Shown: one piece after another, positions 27,564-36,178 of the stretch
Layout of the letters: each line of letters opens with the position of its first letter
Position numbering within the stretch: position 1 is the stretch's first letter
Assembly: GCA_030917925.1 (NCBI GenBank)
Contig: JAUPTV010000067.1
Location: 1 to 39,266, forward strand
Length of the DNA: 39,266 bases
Direction of reading: 5' to 3'
From: Pseudomonadota bacterium
GTDB taxonomy: Bacteria > Pseudomonadota > Gammaproteobacteria > Competibacterales > Competibacteraceae
Program-made: the position numbers and the translations under genes
Notes under the pieces: generated by a model
Databases searched by the model: none
What the model saw: only the letters and a program-made list of their open reading frames with translations
What the model was told of the DNA's origin: nothing

Positions 27564-29324
27564 TTAGCGCATCACTTTATCCGCCATCCCGATTTCCGCC
27601 AGATACTGTGGATATAGCGTGTAGGCCGGTTTAAGAATCGGCAGCAGGCGCAGGGTTTTCGGGACATTACCCTTGGCGATCACCTGCCGACGGGTCAGCG
27701 CCGATACCAGATTGACCCGACCATGCCAGAACGCATGGGCGAAATCAGCGTTCATCCGCATGGTCACTTCCGGCTGACCGGTGAAGGCGTCGCCCTGGTA
27801 AATTTGAACTTCCTCCCCACGGGCGTCGATAGTCAGCACGGCCGTTGGCTGCGCATATTCAAACCGGACGCACAACCCGGAATCCCGGAGTGGCCCGCCG
27901 ATTTGTGGATCCGCTTTCAATCGCTCGAAAAAACCGCCCAGCACCCGGTAGAAGGTCTCAGCGTCGGGAAACACCTCGCGCAAGGCTTGGGTTTGCGCCG
28001 TCGCCAGGGCCGGACGCAAATCCGCCGCCGATACCGGCAATGGCTTCGCTGTGGTTTCATACAGCGTTTGAACCATCCGCCGCACCGCGTCCCGTTCCGG
28101 TTCACGCGGGTTATAGAGCATCGCCCCATCGGTCATCGCGGTTTCCACCACTTGCTCCAGCTTCGCCAGCCCGTCCTGAATACCCGCATCGCGCAGGTTC
28201 AGCGGCATCCCGGTCAGGTGCGCCAACTGCTGATTCAACATGCGGACATACGCAATGCCTGCTTTTGCCGCCTGACGCCGGAATCGCCGATCCAGTCCCT
28301 TCAAGGGGCGAGCGAGCGGTGCGGCAAAGCTCAGCCCGCTATAACGCAACAGATTTTCCAGCCCGGCCCCCGGTCGCGGAAACGCGACGCCCAACGCTTC
28401 GGCAATATCGGCGTACCGATCCAGCCGCGCCTCCAGGTTATAGGCCATCACTTCCGGCAGAATCAGCGCATTCGCCAGCCCGTGCGGGATGTGATAAACC
28501 CCACCTAAAGCATGAGCAATGCCATGCACCATGCCCACCATTGAATGCGAAAAGGCAATGCCCGCCAGACAACTCGCCGTCAGCATCGCCCCACGCGCCT
28601 GCAAATCATTAGGCTGAGCGCAGGCCCGCAGCAGATAGTCGCGAATTAGCCGGATCGCCTGCAACGCCAGTCCATCAGAGGCCGGCGACCATTCCTTGTC
28701 CACATACGCCTCAATCGCATGTGTCAGCGCGTCCATGCCGGTCATCGCGGTCAGCTTCGGCGGCATGGTCCGGGTCAGTTCAGGATCGAGAATCGCCAGG
28801 TCAGGGAGAAACTGGGTTTCCGCAAACGGCAGTTTTACATCATGGTCGGGATCAGCGATGACCGCGACCTTGGTGACTTCCGAACCGGTGCCGGCAGTAG
28901 TAGGAATCAGCAACAGCGGCAATAGGCGGGTTTGACCGAGTAGATAAGCGCCCATGTGTTCCGCGACCTGACCGCCCTTGACCATCAGAATATTAGCGAC
29001 CTTGGCGGTATCCAGCACACTGCCGCCGCCCAGGCCGATGATTAAATCGCAGTGCTGCGCCCGGCCCAGCGCTGCACAATCCTCAACCGTTTTAATCGTG
29101 GAATTCGGCGGCACTTGGTCATAAACGGCGGCAATCTCAATCGCGGTTCGGGCGAAACCGGCTTTCACCCGTTCGACTAGGCCAGTCTGTGTCAACACGG
29201 CATCCGTAACCAGCAGCGCCCGCCGGGGACCGTAATGCGCGACGGCATCGTGTAAAGCGTTAATAACGCCGACGCCATAAATGACCCGGGTCGGTAAGGA
29301 AAATTCAAAATAGTCAGGCAACAT
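27564..29324 (-). CDS. Iron-containing alcohol dehydrogenase fused to SCP2-like domain
   Basis: This 586-residue protein is longer than ordinary group III (iron-containing) alcohol dehydrogenases (about 385). The N-terminal Rossmann part has the NAD(P) loop GLGGGSVLDTAK (residues 97-108) and PTTAGTGSEVTK (141-152). The metal ligands are D198, H202 (GMDALTHAIEAY), H267 (MVHGIAH) and H281 (YHIPHG), so all four are present. A basic insert lies at about 329-355 (RPLKGLDRRFRRQ). After the dehydrogenase (to about 435) comes a domain of about 120 residues (453-575, FFERLKADPQIGGPL to TLYPQYL) that looks like an SCP2 sterol-carrier fold, which would hold a lipid or other hydrophobic ligand. I infer oxidation or reduction of a hydrophobic alcohol or aldehyde, but the substrate is unknown. 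The gene stands alone, divergent from mepA. Confidence 0.85.
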   Translation of the reverse strand: MLPDYFEFSLPTRVIYGVGVINALHDAVAHYGPRRALLVTDAVLTQTGLVERVKAGFARTAIEIAAVYDQVPPNSTIKTVEDCAALGRAQHCDLIIGLGGGSVLDTAKVANILMVKGGQVAEHMGAYLLGQTRLLPLLLIPTTAGTGSEVTKVAVIADPDHDVKLPFAETQFLPDLAILDPELTRTMPPKLTAMTGMDALTHAIEAYVDKEWSPASDGLALQAIRLIRDYLLRACAQPNDLQARGAMLTASCLAGIAFSHSMVGMVHGIAHALGGVYHIPHGLANALILPEVMAYNLEARLDRYADIAEALGVAFPRPGAGLENLLRYSGLSFAAPLARPLKGLDRRFRRQAAKAGIAYVRMLNQQLAHLTGMPLNLRDAGIQDGLAKLEQVVETAMTDGAMLYNPREPERDAVRRMVQTLYETTAKPLPVSAADLRPALATAQTQALREVFPDAETFYRVLGGFFERLKADPQIGGPLRDSGLCVRFEYAQPTAVLTIDARGEEVQIYQGDAFTGQPEVTMRMNADFAHAFWHGRVNLVSALTRRQVIAKGNVPKTLRLLPILKPAYTLYPQYLAEIGMADKVMR

Positions 29325-29419
29325 GGCGATACTCTCCTGGGGCGTAGACTGGCAAGTGATTGAACAGCATAGCGACTGGATAGCGAAGGCCGCTTGCCTA
29401 AAGCAGTCGTCAGTATTGA

Positions 29420-29460
29420 GCCGGAATCCGGCTTTTTCAGGCTTAACCGATCCGGTTAAA
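29420..29460. promoter_or_regulatory. Two adjacent palindromes between the adh and mepA genes
   Basis: AGCCGG-AAT-CCGGCT (29420-29434) is followed by TTTT, and TTAACCG-ATC-CGGTTAA (29444-29460) lies ten bases further on. The first could be a plus-strand terminator, but no plus-strand gene ends nearby. Because the flanking genes are divergent, operators or a non-coding transcript are alternatives. Confidence 0.4.
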
Positions 29461-29508
29461 AATGGCTTAAGCTAATCATCCCGTTTCACGCTGGAGGAGG
29501 TGCCCCGC

Positions 29509-30360
29509 ATGACTTTTCGACTCATTTCCATCCTGTTCTTTCTATCCCTGGGTATCACGTCCGCTTACGCCGGCAATGTTTGGAGCGCTGTTCGCTATCC
29601 ATTGACCGGGCCACCGCAAGTCATCGGTTCCTACGCGGCGGGGTGTATTGCCGGAGCCGTTGCGTTGCCGCTGGTGGGAGAGGGCTATCAGGTCATGCGC
29701 GTCAGCCGTAATCGCTATTATGGTCATCCACAGTTGACCCGTTTCGTGGAACGACTGGGTCAGTGGACGGCGGCTCAGGGCAGCCGGTTGTTAATTGGCG
29801 ATCTGGGGCAGCCGCGAGGTGGACCAGCGCCAACCGGCCATCGCAGCCATCAAAGCGGGCTGGATGTGGATGTGTGGTTTCTGCAACAGCCTCGCGATCA
29901 GGTATTGTCCCGGACGGACGTTGAACGAATTGATATGCCATCGATGGTGCGGATGACCGAGGGAACGTTGAGTCCCCGTTGGTCGCCGCATTATCGGGAT
30001 GCCTTGAAACAGGCGGCGCTGTCGCCCGAAGTGGATCGCATTTTTGTCAACGCGATTATCAAGCGGGCGTTGTGCGAGAGTGAAACCGACCGGCGTTGGT
30101 TGAACAAGGTGCGGCCGTGGTGGGGGCATGATGCGCATTTCCATGTCCGGCTGGCCTGTCCACCCGATTCCGCGCAGTGCATGTCTCAGAAGCCGGTTCC
30201 GCCCGGCGATGGTTGCGCTCCGGATTTGGCGAACTGGGTTCGGGACATCATGCGAGCGGCGCGTTCGCCCAAGCCTTATCGGAAACCGGAACCGCCCTCG
30301 GCGGATCGATTGCCGACAGCCTGTAGTCTGGTCTTGGAGAGTCCTACTGCGCAACGGTGA
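29509..30360 (+). CDS. mepA: Penicillin-insensitive murein endopeptidase
   Basis: This 283-residue periplasmic zinc peptidase (M74, LAS group) cuts D-Ala-meso-DAP cross-links in peptidoglycan. The signal peptide spans about residues 1-21 (LISILFFLSLGITSAYA). GHRSHQSGLDVDVW carries zinc ligands H114 and D121, and WWGHDAHFHVRL carries H207, H210 and H212, with H212 the third ligand by analogy to E. coli H211. Paired cysteines (for example in SYAAGCIAGA and RLACP) match the disulfides of the family. A GTG at 29500 is in frame, but GGAGGAGG lies 8 bases before the ATG at 29509, so that start is chosen. recB begins three bases after the stop, so the pair is likely co-translated despite unrelated roles. 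Confidence 0.93.
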   Translation: MTFRLISILFFLSLGITSAYAGNVWSAVRYPLTGPPQVIGSYAAGCIAGAVALPLVGEGYQVMRVSRNRYYGHPQLTRFVERLGQWTAAQGSRLLIGDLGQPRGGPAPTGHRSHQSGLDVDVWFLQQPRDQVLSRTDVERIDMPSMVRMTEGTLSPRWSPHYRDALKQAALSPEVDRIFVNAIIKRALCESETDRRWLNKVRPWWGHDAHFHVRLACPPDSAQCMSQKPVPPGDGCAPDLANWVRDIMRAARSPKPYRKPEPPSADRLPTACSLVLESPTAQR

Positions 30361-30363
30361 TCT

Positions 30364-33300
30364 ATGCAACGTCTTGACCCTCTCTATACCACCCTCGCTG
30401 GCTTCAACCTGATTGAAGCCAGTGCCGGCACCGGCAAGACTTACACCATCACTGCACTGTATCTGCGGTTGGTAGTGGAAGCGCGGATTCCGGTAAACCG
30501 CATTCTGGTCGTCACCTACACCAACGCCGCCACCAAGGAATTGCGCGACCGTATCCGCAGCCGACTTTCGCAAATCCGCCACGCCTTTCTGGACGGTCAC
30601 GCGGACCCGGACGATGAACTGGGCGTCCGTTTGCTGGATTTGACGCCGGATCGGGAACACGCCATTCGCCGGTTGAGCAACGCCCTGCGCGGATTCGATG
30701 AAGCGGCTATTTTCACCATCCACGGCTTTTGCAAGCGGGTGCTGGGCGATAGCGCTTTTGAAAGCGGCCTGTCGTTTGATACCGAACTGATGGCGGATAC
30801 CCGCGATTTGCTGCGGGAAATCGTTGAGGACTTCTGGCGGCGGGAGTTCTATCCCGGTTCGCCCATCGTGGTGCAATACTTCCTCGATCAGCGCAACAGT
30901 CCGGAAACGCTGCTTCGGCAGATTGAACCGCATCTCGGCAAGCCCTATCTGGAAATTGTGACGCCGAATAGTGATGCCGACGGTTCCGCGCTGGAACAGG
31001 CGTTCAGCACTGCGTTCCAGCAGGCGCGTAACCTCTGGCAGGATCGTCCCGCGATTGAGGAGTTGCTGCTCACCTCGCCCGCGCTGAATCGGCAGAAATA
31101 CAACCTGAAATCCATTCCCGGCTGGCTGGAGGCGATGGATGTCTATCTCAGCGCCGATCCGCCGCGTCTGGCGAAGTTCGACAAATTTGCCCAGTTCACG
31201 ACCAGCAAACTGCAAGCATCCATCAAGAAAGACCAGTCCGCGCCGCATCACCCCTTTTTCGATGCCTGCGAAACGCTGAATGCGGCCTGCGACGCCCTGG
31301 CCGACTATTGCCGCTATCAGATTCCGGTCAAGCTGTTAGCCTATTGCAATGCCGAACTCACGGTCCGAAAGCGGCGGGAGCAGGTGCAGTCCTACGACGA
31401 TCTGCTGCTCGATCTCCACGCGGCGCTGCAACATCCCCGGCGCGGTCCGGCGTTGATCAAGACCCTTCAGGAACGTTACGCCGCTGCCCTGATTGATGAA
31501 TTTCAGGACACTGACCCGGTGCAGTATGAGATTTTCCACCACATCTACACCGGAACCGGCCAGCCAGTATTTCTGGTCGGCGATCCCAAACAGGCGATTT
31601 ACAGCTTTCGCGGTGCGGACATTTTCGCGTACCTGACCGCCCGGCGCAGCGCCACTCAGCAACATACCCTGGAGGTCAACTGGCGTTCTGACCCTCGGTT
31701 GCTGACCGCGTTGAATGCGGTCTTTGGTTCGGTAAAGGATCAGCCCTTTCTGTTCGAGGGGATTCCCTTTCATAACGCTATTCCCGCGCCGAACAAGTCC
31801 CATGCCGAATTAACGATTCAGGGCCAACACGAGCCGCCTTTGCAACTCTGGTTGCTGGAGTCGGCAGGGTCGCCGATAAACAAGGGGCGAGCCAGCGAAC
31901 AGGCGGCTCAGGCGACGGCGGCGGACATTGCCCGGTTATTGAATCTTGGCGCACGCGGGCAGGCGCTGCTTGGCGACCGGCCGCTGAGTGGCGGTGATAT
32001 TGCCGTACTGGTGCGCAGTCATTGGCAGGGGCGGCTGATCCGCCGGGAATTACTGCGCTTGAATGTGCCGAGTGTGCAACATGCCGATGACAGCGTGTTC
32101 ATCACCGATGAAGCCCGGCAACTGGAATGGTTGCTGGCGGCAGTGACAGAGCCGGGCCATGAGGGGCGGGTGCGGACAGCGCTGGCTTCCGATCTGTTCG
32201 GCCTGACCGGCGAAGAGCTGCATCGTCTGCGGGAAGAAGAACAACGATGGGCGCGCTGGCTGGAGAAATTCCAGGATTACCGGCTGTTGTGGCAGGAACA
32301 CGGTTTCATGCGTTTTTTCCGCGCCTGGCTGATCCAGGAAGGCGTGCCGCAACGGCTACTGGCCTTCCGCGATGGCGACCGGCGCTTGACCAATTTGCTG
32401 CATCTGGCGGAACTGGCGCAGGTCGCCAGCCGCGCTCATCCCGGTATGGCCGGATTGCTGAAATGGCTGGGCGACAGTCGCCGCCTGCCCGGTTATCGGG
32501 ATGAGGAACAGCAGTTGCGGCTGGAAAGCGATGAAAATCTGGTGCGGATTGTGACCGTCCACAAGAGCAAGGGGCTGGAATACGAAGTGGTGTTCTGCCC
32601 GTTCCTGTGGGATGGACGACTGCGGGCGGGGAAGGAAGGCGAGGGATTGCTGTATCACGATCCTAAGGATTCCCGTCGCTCGATTCTCGCGATTGGCGCG
32701 GGCGAAGACGATCCAGCGGTGAAGCTGGCTCGCCGGGAAGAAATGGCCGAGAGTTTGCGGTTGTTCTATGTCGCGCTGACCCGCGCCAAACAGCGTTGCA
32801 CGGTAGTTTGGGGACAGGTCAAGGATGCCGACACCGCCCCGGCGGCCTGGTTGCTGCATCATCCCGTCGTGGTCGGACCTTCGCAGGATGCGCTGGAGGT
32901 CGCCCAGGAACGATTCAACAAGCTCACGCCGGCCGCGTTTGCGGAAGATCTGCAAACGGTATTTAACGCGGCCAGTGGAACAGTGGCCTTGACGCCGCTT
33001 CCCCAAGAGGCGGGAAGTCGTTATCAACCGCCGGCGGTTGCCGAACCCGAGTTGCAGGCGCGGACGCTGGCGCAACCGCCCACCGAATTCTGGCGAGTGG
33101 GCAGCTTTACCTCCCTGACCTCCGACTTGTCCACGGAAACGCCGGATTACGATATGGCCACGGTCGCGCCCGGCGAACCGGCGCTGATTCTGGAAGCCCG
33201 GCATGATCTGTTCAATTTTCCCCGTGGTGCCCGGTCCGGCACCTGTTTACACGCGATTTTCGAGCGGCTGGATTTCAGTCGCCGCGACCCGGAACAACTG

Positions 33301-33939
33301 GGGGATCGGGTTCGGAAGACGTTGACCAGCCATGGCCTGGATGCCGAGATATGGACGCCGACCGTTGCCGACTGGGTGGAGCGGGTGCTGGCGACGCCAT
33401 TGGACGGAAACGGGTTGCAGTTGGGTACGGTGACGCTGGATCGGCGCATCAATGAGATGGAGTTTTACTACCCCATCGCTAACCTGCGCGTTGAAGCGCT
33501 GCGCCGGTTGCTGGAGCGCTATGGCTACGCGGTGGACCCCTTCCGGGAGATGATCGACCGGCTGCAATTCAGCCCCCTGCGCGGCTACATGAAGGGCTTT
33601 ATCGATTTGGTGTTTGAAGCGGACGGGCGCTTTTACCTGGTCGATTACAAATCCAACTGGCTGGGGCCGGAACCGGCTGCCTATCAGCCCGAGCGCCTGG
33701 CTGAGGCGATGGCCCGCGATGCGTATGTGTTGCAATATCTGATTTATACCGTCGCGTTGCATCGCTATCTGCGTCTGCGGGTCGCGGATTACCACTACGA
33801 GCAGCATTTTGGCGGAGTGTTTTACCTGTTTTTGCGCGGCATGGACCCAGCGCGGGGCGCAGCGTGCGGCGTTTTTCAGGACCGGCCCGCGCTGGAATTA
33901 GTAACGGCGCTGGATGGATTGATGACCAAAGGGCGCTGA
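30364..33939 (+). CDS. recB: Exodeoxyribonuclease V subunit beta (RecB)
   Basis: This 1191-residue helicase-nuclease subunit of RecBCD resects double-strand breaks, loads RecA at Chi and degrades foreign DNA. The UvrD-type helicase begins with Walker A ASAGTGKT (K25). ALIDEFQDTDPVQYEIF is the Walker B motif, LVGDPKQAIYSFRGADIF is motif III, and IVTVHKSKGLEYEVVF and FYVALTRAKQ are motifs V and VI. The C-terminal RecB nuclease domain keeps its catalytic residues D1081 (GFIDLVFE), D1094 and K1096 (LVDYKSNW), corresponding to E. coli D1067, D1080 and K1082. The length is normal (E. coli 1180). The partners recC and recD are not beside it, so they must lie elsewhere if the complex exists. Confidence 0.96.
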   Translation: MQRLDPLYTTLAGFNLIEASAGTGKTYTITALYLRLVVEARIPVNRILVVTYTNAATKELRDRIRSRLSQIRHAFLDGHADPDDELGVRLLDLTPDREHAIRRLSNALRGFDEAAIFTIHGFCKRVLGDSAFESGLSFDTELMADTRDLLREIVEDFWRREFYPGSPIVVQYFLDQRNSPETLLRQIEPHLGKPYLEIVTPNSDADGSALEQAFSTAFQQARNLWQDRPAIEELLLTSPALNRQKYNLKSIPGWLEAMDVYLSADPPRLAKFDKFAQFTTSKLQASIKKDQSAPHHPFFDACETLNAACDALADYCRYQIPVKLLAYCNAELTVRKRREQVQSYDDLLLDLHAALQHPRRGPALIKTLQERYAAALIDEFQDTDPVQYEIFHHIYTGTGQPVFLVGDPKQAIYSFRGADIFAYLTARRSATQQHTLEVNWRSDPRLLTALNAVFGSVKDQPFLFEGIPFHNAIPAPNKSHAELTIQGQHEPPLQLWLLESAGSPINKGRASEQAAQATAADIARLLNLGARGQALLGDRPLSGGDIAVLVRSHWQGRLIRRELLRLNVPSVQHADDSVFITDEARQLEWLLAAVTEPGHEGRVRTALASDLFGLTGEELHRLREEEQRWARWLEKFQDYRLLWQEHGFMRFFRAWLIQEGVPQRLLAFRDGDRRLTNLLHLAELAQVASRAHPGMAGLLKWLGDSRRLPGYRDEEQQLRLESDENLVRIVTVHKSKGLEYEVVFCPFLWDGRLRAGKEGEGLLYHDPKDSRRSILAIGAGEDDPAVKLARREEMAESLRLFYVALTRAKQRCTVVWGQVKDADTAPAAWLLHHPVVVGPSQDALEVAQERFNKLTPAAFAEDLQTVFNAASGTVALTPLPQEAGSRYQPPAVAEPELQARTLAQPPTEFWRVGSFTSLTSDLSTETPDYDMATVAPGEPALILEARHDLFNFPRGARSGTCLHAIFERLDFSRRDPEQLGDRVRKTLTSHGLDAEIWTPTVADWVERVLATPLDGNGLQLGTVTLDRRINEMEFYYPIANLRVEALRRLLERYGYAVDPFREMIDRLQFSPLRGYMKGFIDLVFEADGRFYLVDYKSNWLGPEPAAYQPERLAEAMARDAYVLQYLIYTVALHRYLRLRVADYHYEQHFGGVFYLFLRGMDPARGAACGVFQDRPALELVTALDGLMTKGR

Positions 33940-34024
33940 TCCGGCCAATTCCCCACGGCGCGTCCATCTGTGGCAGAATATTAACTTGATTTTTTCATGG
34001 TTAATGGATGACAGGGGAACGATC

Positions 34025-36175
34025 ATGCGAAAGGCGGTAGGCAGCGTCATTATCATCCTGCTGTTGTTGACAGGACTGATCTGGCTGGCGCTTCGGTATC
34101 CGCCGAGTGAGACCGTTGCCGTTGTCCCGTCGGCAGCCCCGGAGGTTCGCTATCACCTGCGCCTCGGACTCAATATCAGTCGCGGCAGCGCCCTGTATGC
34201 CGCTGCTGAACGGTTTGCGCTGCTGGTTGCCGAACGCAGCAACGGTCAGGCGCTGGTGACGGTCCATCCCGATCAGGAACTGGGCTATGACGAGCAGATG
34301 GTGGAAATGGCGCGGAATGGGGAACTTGATCTGATTCTGACGCCGACCGCCAAGCTCAGCCCAGCGATTCCGGCGATGCAATACGCTGATCTGCCCTTCT
34401 ATTTTTCCAGCCGTGAAGAACTCTACGCCATGCTCGATGGCGAACCTGGCAATCTCCTGTTAAGTAAATTGGGCAGCATTGGCCTGGTCGGCATTACTTT
34501 CTGGGAAAATGGCTTCAAGCACTTTACCGCCAACCATCCGTTACGCACCCCGGAGGATTTTGCGGGTCACCGCTTTCGGGTGATGAAAAGCCGATTATTG
34601 ATGGAACAGTTTGAGGCCATGGGTTCCATCCCGGTGCCTATTGATTTTCATGCGACTTATCAGGCGCTGGCTGATGGCGCGGTGAGCGGCCAGGAGAATC
34701 CGCTGGTGGCGATTGTCGGGATGCGTTTTCATGAGGTGCAGAACTATCTGACCCTCAGCAGTCATGCTTGGCTGGGTTATGTATTTTCCGCTAGTCAGTC
34801 GGTCTTTGCCCAACTGCCGCAATCACTGCGTGAACTGATTGCGAATACCGCCCGTGAATTGACGGTTTGGGAGCGACAGGAAACAGCCCGCCGCGAGTCC
34901 AAGTTTCTCCAGCAGGTCCGTCAGGCCGGCGTGGAGGTGATTGAATTGACGCCGGACGAGCGGCTGCGCTTTCAGGAGCGACTGGCACCATTGGCGCGAA
35001 CGTTCGCCATGAACATCGGCTATGACCTGCTGGCTAAAACCGAGGAGTTGCGACTGCATCAGGCGTTGCCGAACTTGCAGCCAGCGCCGTTGCTCATTGG
35101 CCTGAACGCCGACCTTTCCAGCGGGTCGGAGTTGGCTGGCGGAGCCATTTTGCGCGGCGTGGAACTGGCCATAGAACGGATTAACGTGGAGGGCGGGCTG
35201 CTGGGGCGTCCAGTGCGTCTGGTCGCGATGGATCATCTCGGTAACCAGGCCCGGGGGCTGGAGAATTTGCGCACCCTGGCGGCATGGCCGGGTTTGATAG
35301 CGGTGGTGGGCGGTCTGCACAGTATCGTGATTATTCACGAGATGGAGACAATTCATCAGCGCCAGATTCCCTATCTGGTGCCCTGGGCGGCGGCGGCGAA
35401 AGTGGTCGAACATGGCTACCAGCCCAATTATGTCTTTCGCCTGTCGCTGCGGGATGCGGATGTGGCACCTTTTCTGCTACGCGAGGCGTTGCGCGTCGCC
35501 GCTGGCCAGAAGGTCGCAGTGCTGCTGGAGCGCAGCGACTGGGGGCGTAGTAATGAAGCGGCGCTCGCCGGCGTCATCGCCGAAGCTGGCCCTGATCAAA
35601 TTACTATCGAGTGGGTCAATCGCGGCGAGCATGAATTTGTCATCCGCCTGCGGGCTTTGCAACAACAGGGCGTCGGGGTGGTGGTGATGGCGATCAACTT
35701 TGTCGAAAGCGTCCATCTCGTAAACGCGATGGCCCGGTTGAATCAGCCATTGCCGATCCTGTCTCACTGGGGGTTGACGGGCGGCGATTTCTGGAGCGCG
35801 GCTGAACAGGCATTGCAGACCGTTGATCTGCGCTTTGTGCAATCGGCGGTGTTGCCGGTCGACCGACCGGTACTGGCTCAATGGCTTGCAGACTATCGCG
35901 CCTATTACGGTTTGCAACCCGAGGAACCAATCCCGGCGGTGAGCGGGACGTTGCACAGTTATGAACTGACGCAACTCCTGGCCCAGGCGGTCCGTCAGGC
36001 GGGCGTCGCCGACCGCTCCGCTATTCGGGATGCGCTGGAACTTCTCGATCATTACCAGGGCGTTATCCGCGACTATGCGCCCCCGTTCAGTCCTGACAGC
36101 CACGAGATCATTGGGGGTCTGCCGCTCCATCTGGCGCGTTTCAACGCCCGTGGCCAGATTCTTCTGGCGGAGTAA
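34025..36175 (+). CDS. Membrane-anchored tandem TRAP (DctP) and ABC (LivJ) solute-binding protein
   Basis: This 716-residue protein has two complete periplasmic binding folds in one chain. An uncleaved-looking N-terminal membrane segment (residues 6-24, VIIILLLLTGLIWLALRY) is followed by a short linker. Residues about 42-330 match TRAP-transporter DctP proteins: FRVMKSRLLMEQFEAMGSIP contains the carboxylate-binding arginine (R185), and FHATYQALADGAVSGQENP follows. Residues about 353-716 match branched-chain amino acid (LivJ-type) binding proteins: LNADLSSGSELAGGAILRGV, then GGLHSIVIIHEM and PNYVFRLSLRD. The ATG at 34025 has AGGGGA six bases upstream, so the longer open frame is rejected. No DctQM or LivHMGF transporter genes are near. 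The stop is three bases from a hybrid histidine kinase, so a sensory role is inferred. Ligands are unknown. Confidence 0.88.
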   Translation: MRKAVGSVIIILLLLTGLIWLALRYPPSETVAVVPSAAPEVRYHLRLGLNISRGSALYAAAERFALLVAERSNGQALVTVHPDQELGYDEQMVEMARNGELDLILTPTAKLSPAIPAMQYADLPFYFSSREELYAMLDGEPGNLLLSKLGSIGLVGITFWENGFKHFTANHPLRTPEDFAGHRFRVMKSRLLMEQFEAMGSIPVPIDFHATYQALADGAVSGQENPLVAIVGMRFHEVQNYLTLSSHAWLGYVFSASQSVFAQLPQSLRELIANTARELTVWERQETARRESKFLQQVRQAGVEVIELTPDERLRFQERLAPLARTFAMNIGYDLLAKTEELRLHQALPNLQPAPLLIGLNADLSSGSELAGGAILRGVELAIERINVEGGLLGRPVRLVAMDHLGNQARGLENLRTLAAWPGLIAVVGGLHSIVIIHEMETIHQRQIPYLVPWAAAAKVVEHGYQPNYVFRLSLRDADVAPFLLREALRVAAGQKVAVLLERSDWGRSNEAALAGVIAEAGPDQITIEWVNRGEHEFVIRLRALQQQGVGVVVMAINFVESVHLVNAMARLNQPLPILSHWGLTGGDFWSAAEQALQTVDLRFVQSAVLPVDRPVLAQWLADYRAYYGLQPEEPIPAVSGTLHSYELTQLLAQAVRQAGVADRSAIRDALELLDHYQGVIRDYAPPFSPDSHEIIGGLPLHLARFNARGQILLAE

Positions 36176-36178
36176 CCC

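Noticed and set aside
29791-31251. 486-codon minus-strand open frame across mepA and recB
   Set aside because: It covers parts of two well-supported genes on the other strand and has the low-complexity, basic composition of a shadow frame.
33986-34024. Upstream TTG start for the double binding protein
   Set aside because: The ATG at 34025 has a good AGGGGA ribosome binding site and places the membrane segment near the N-terminus.
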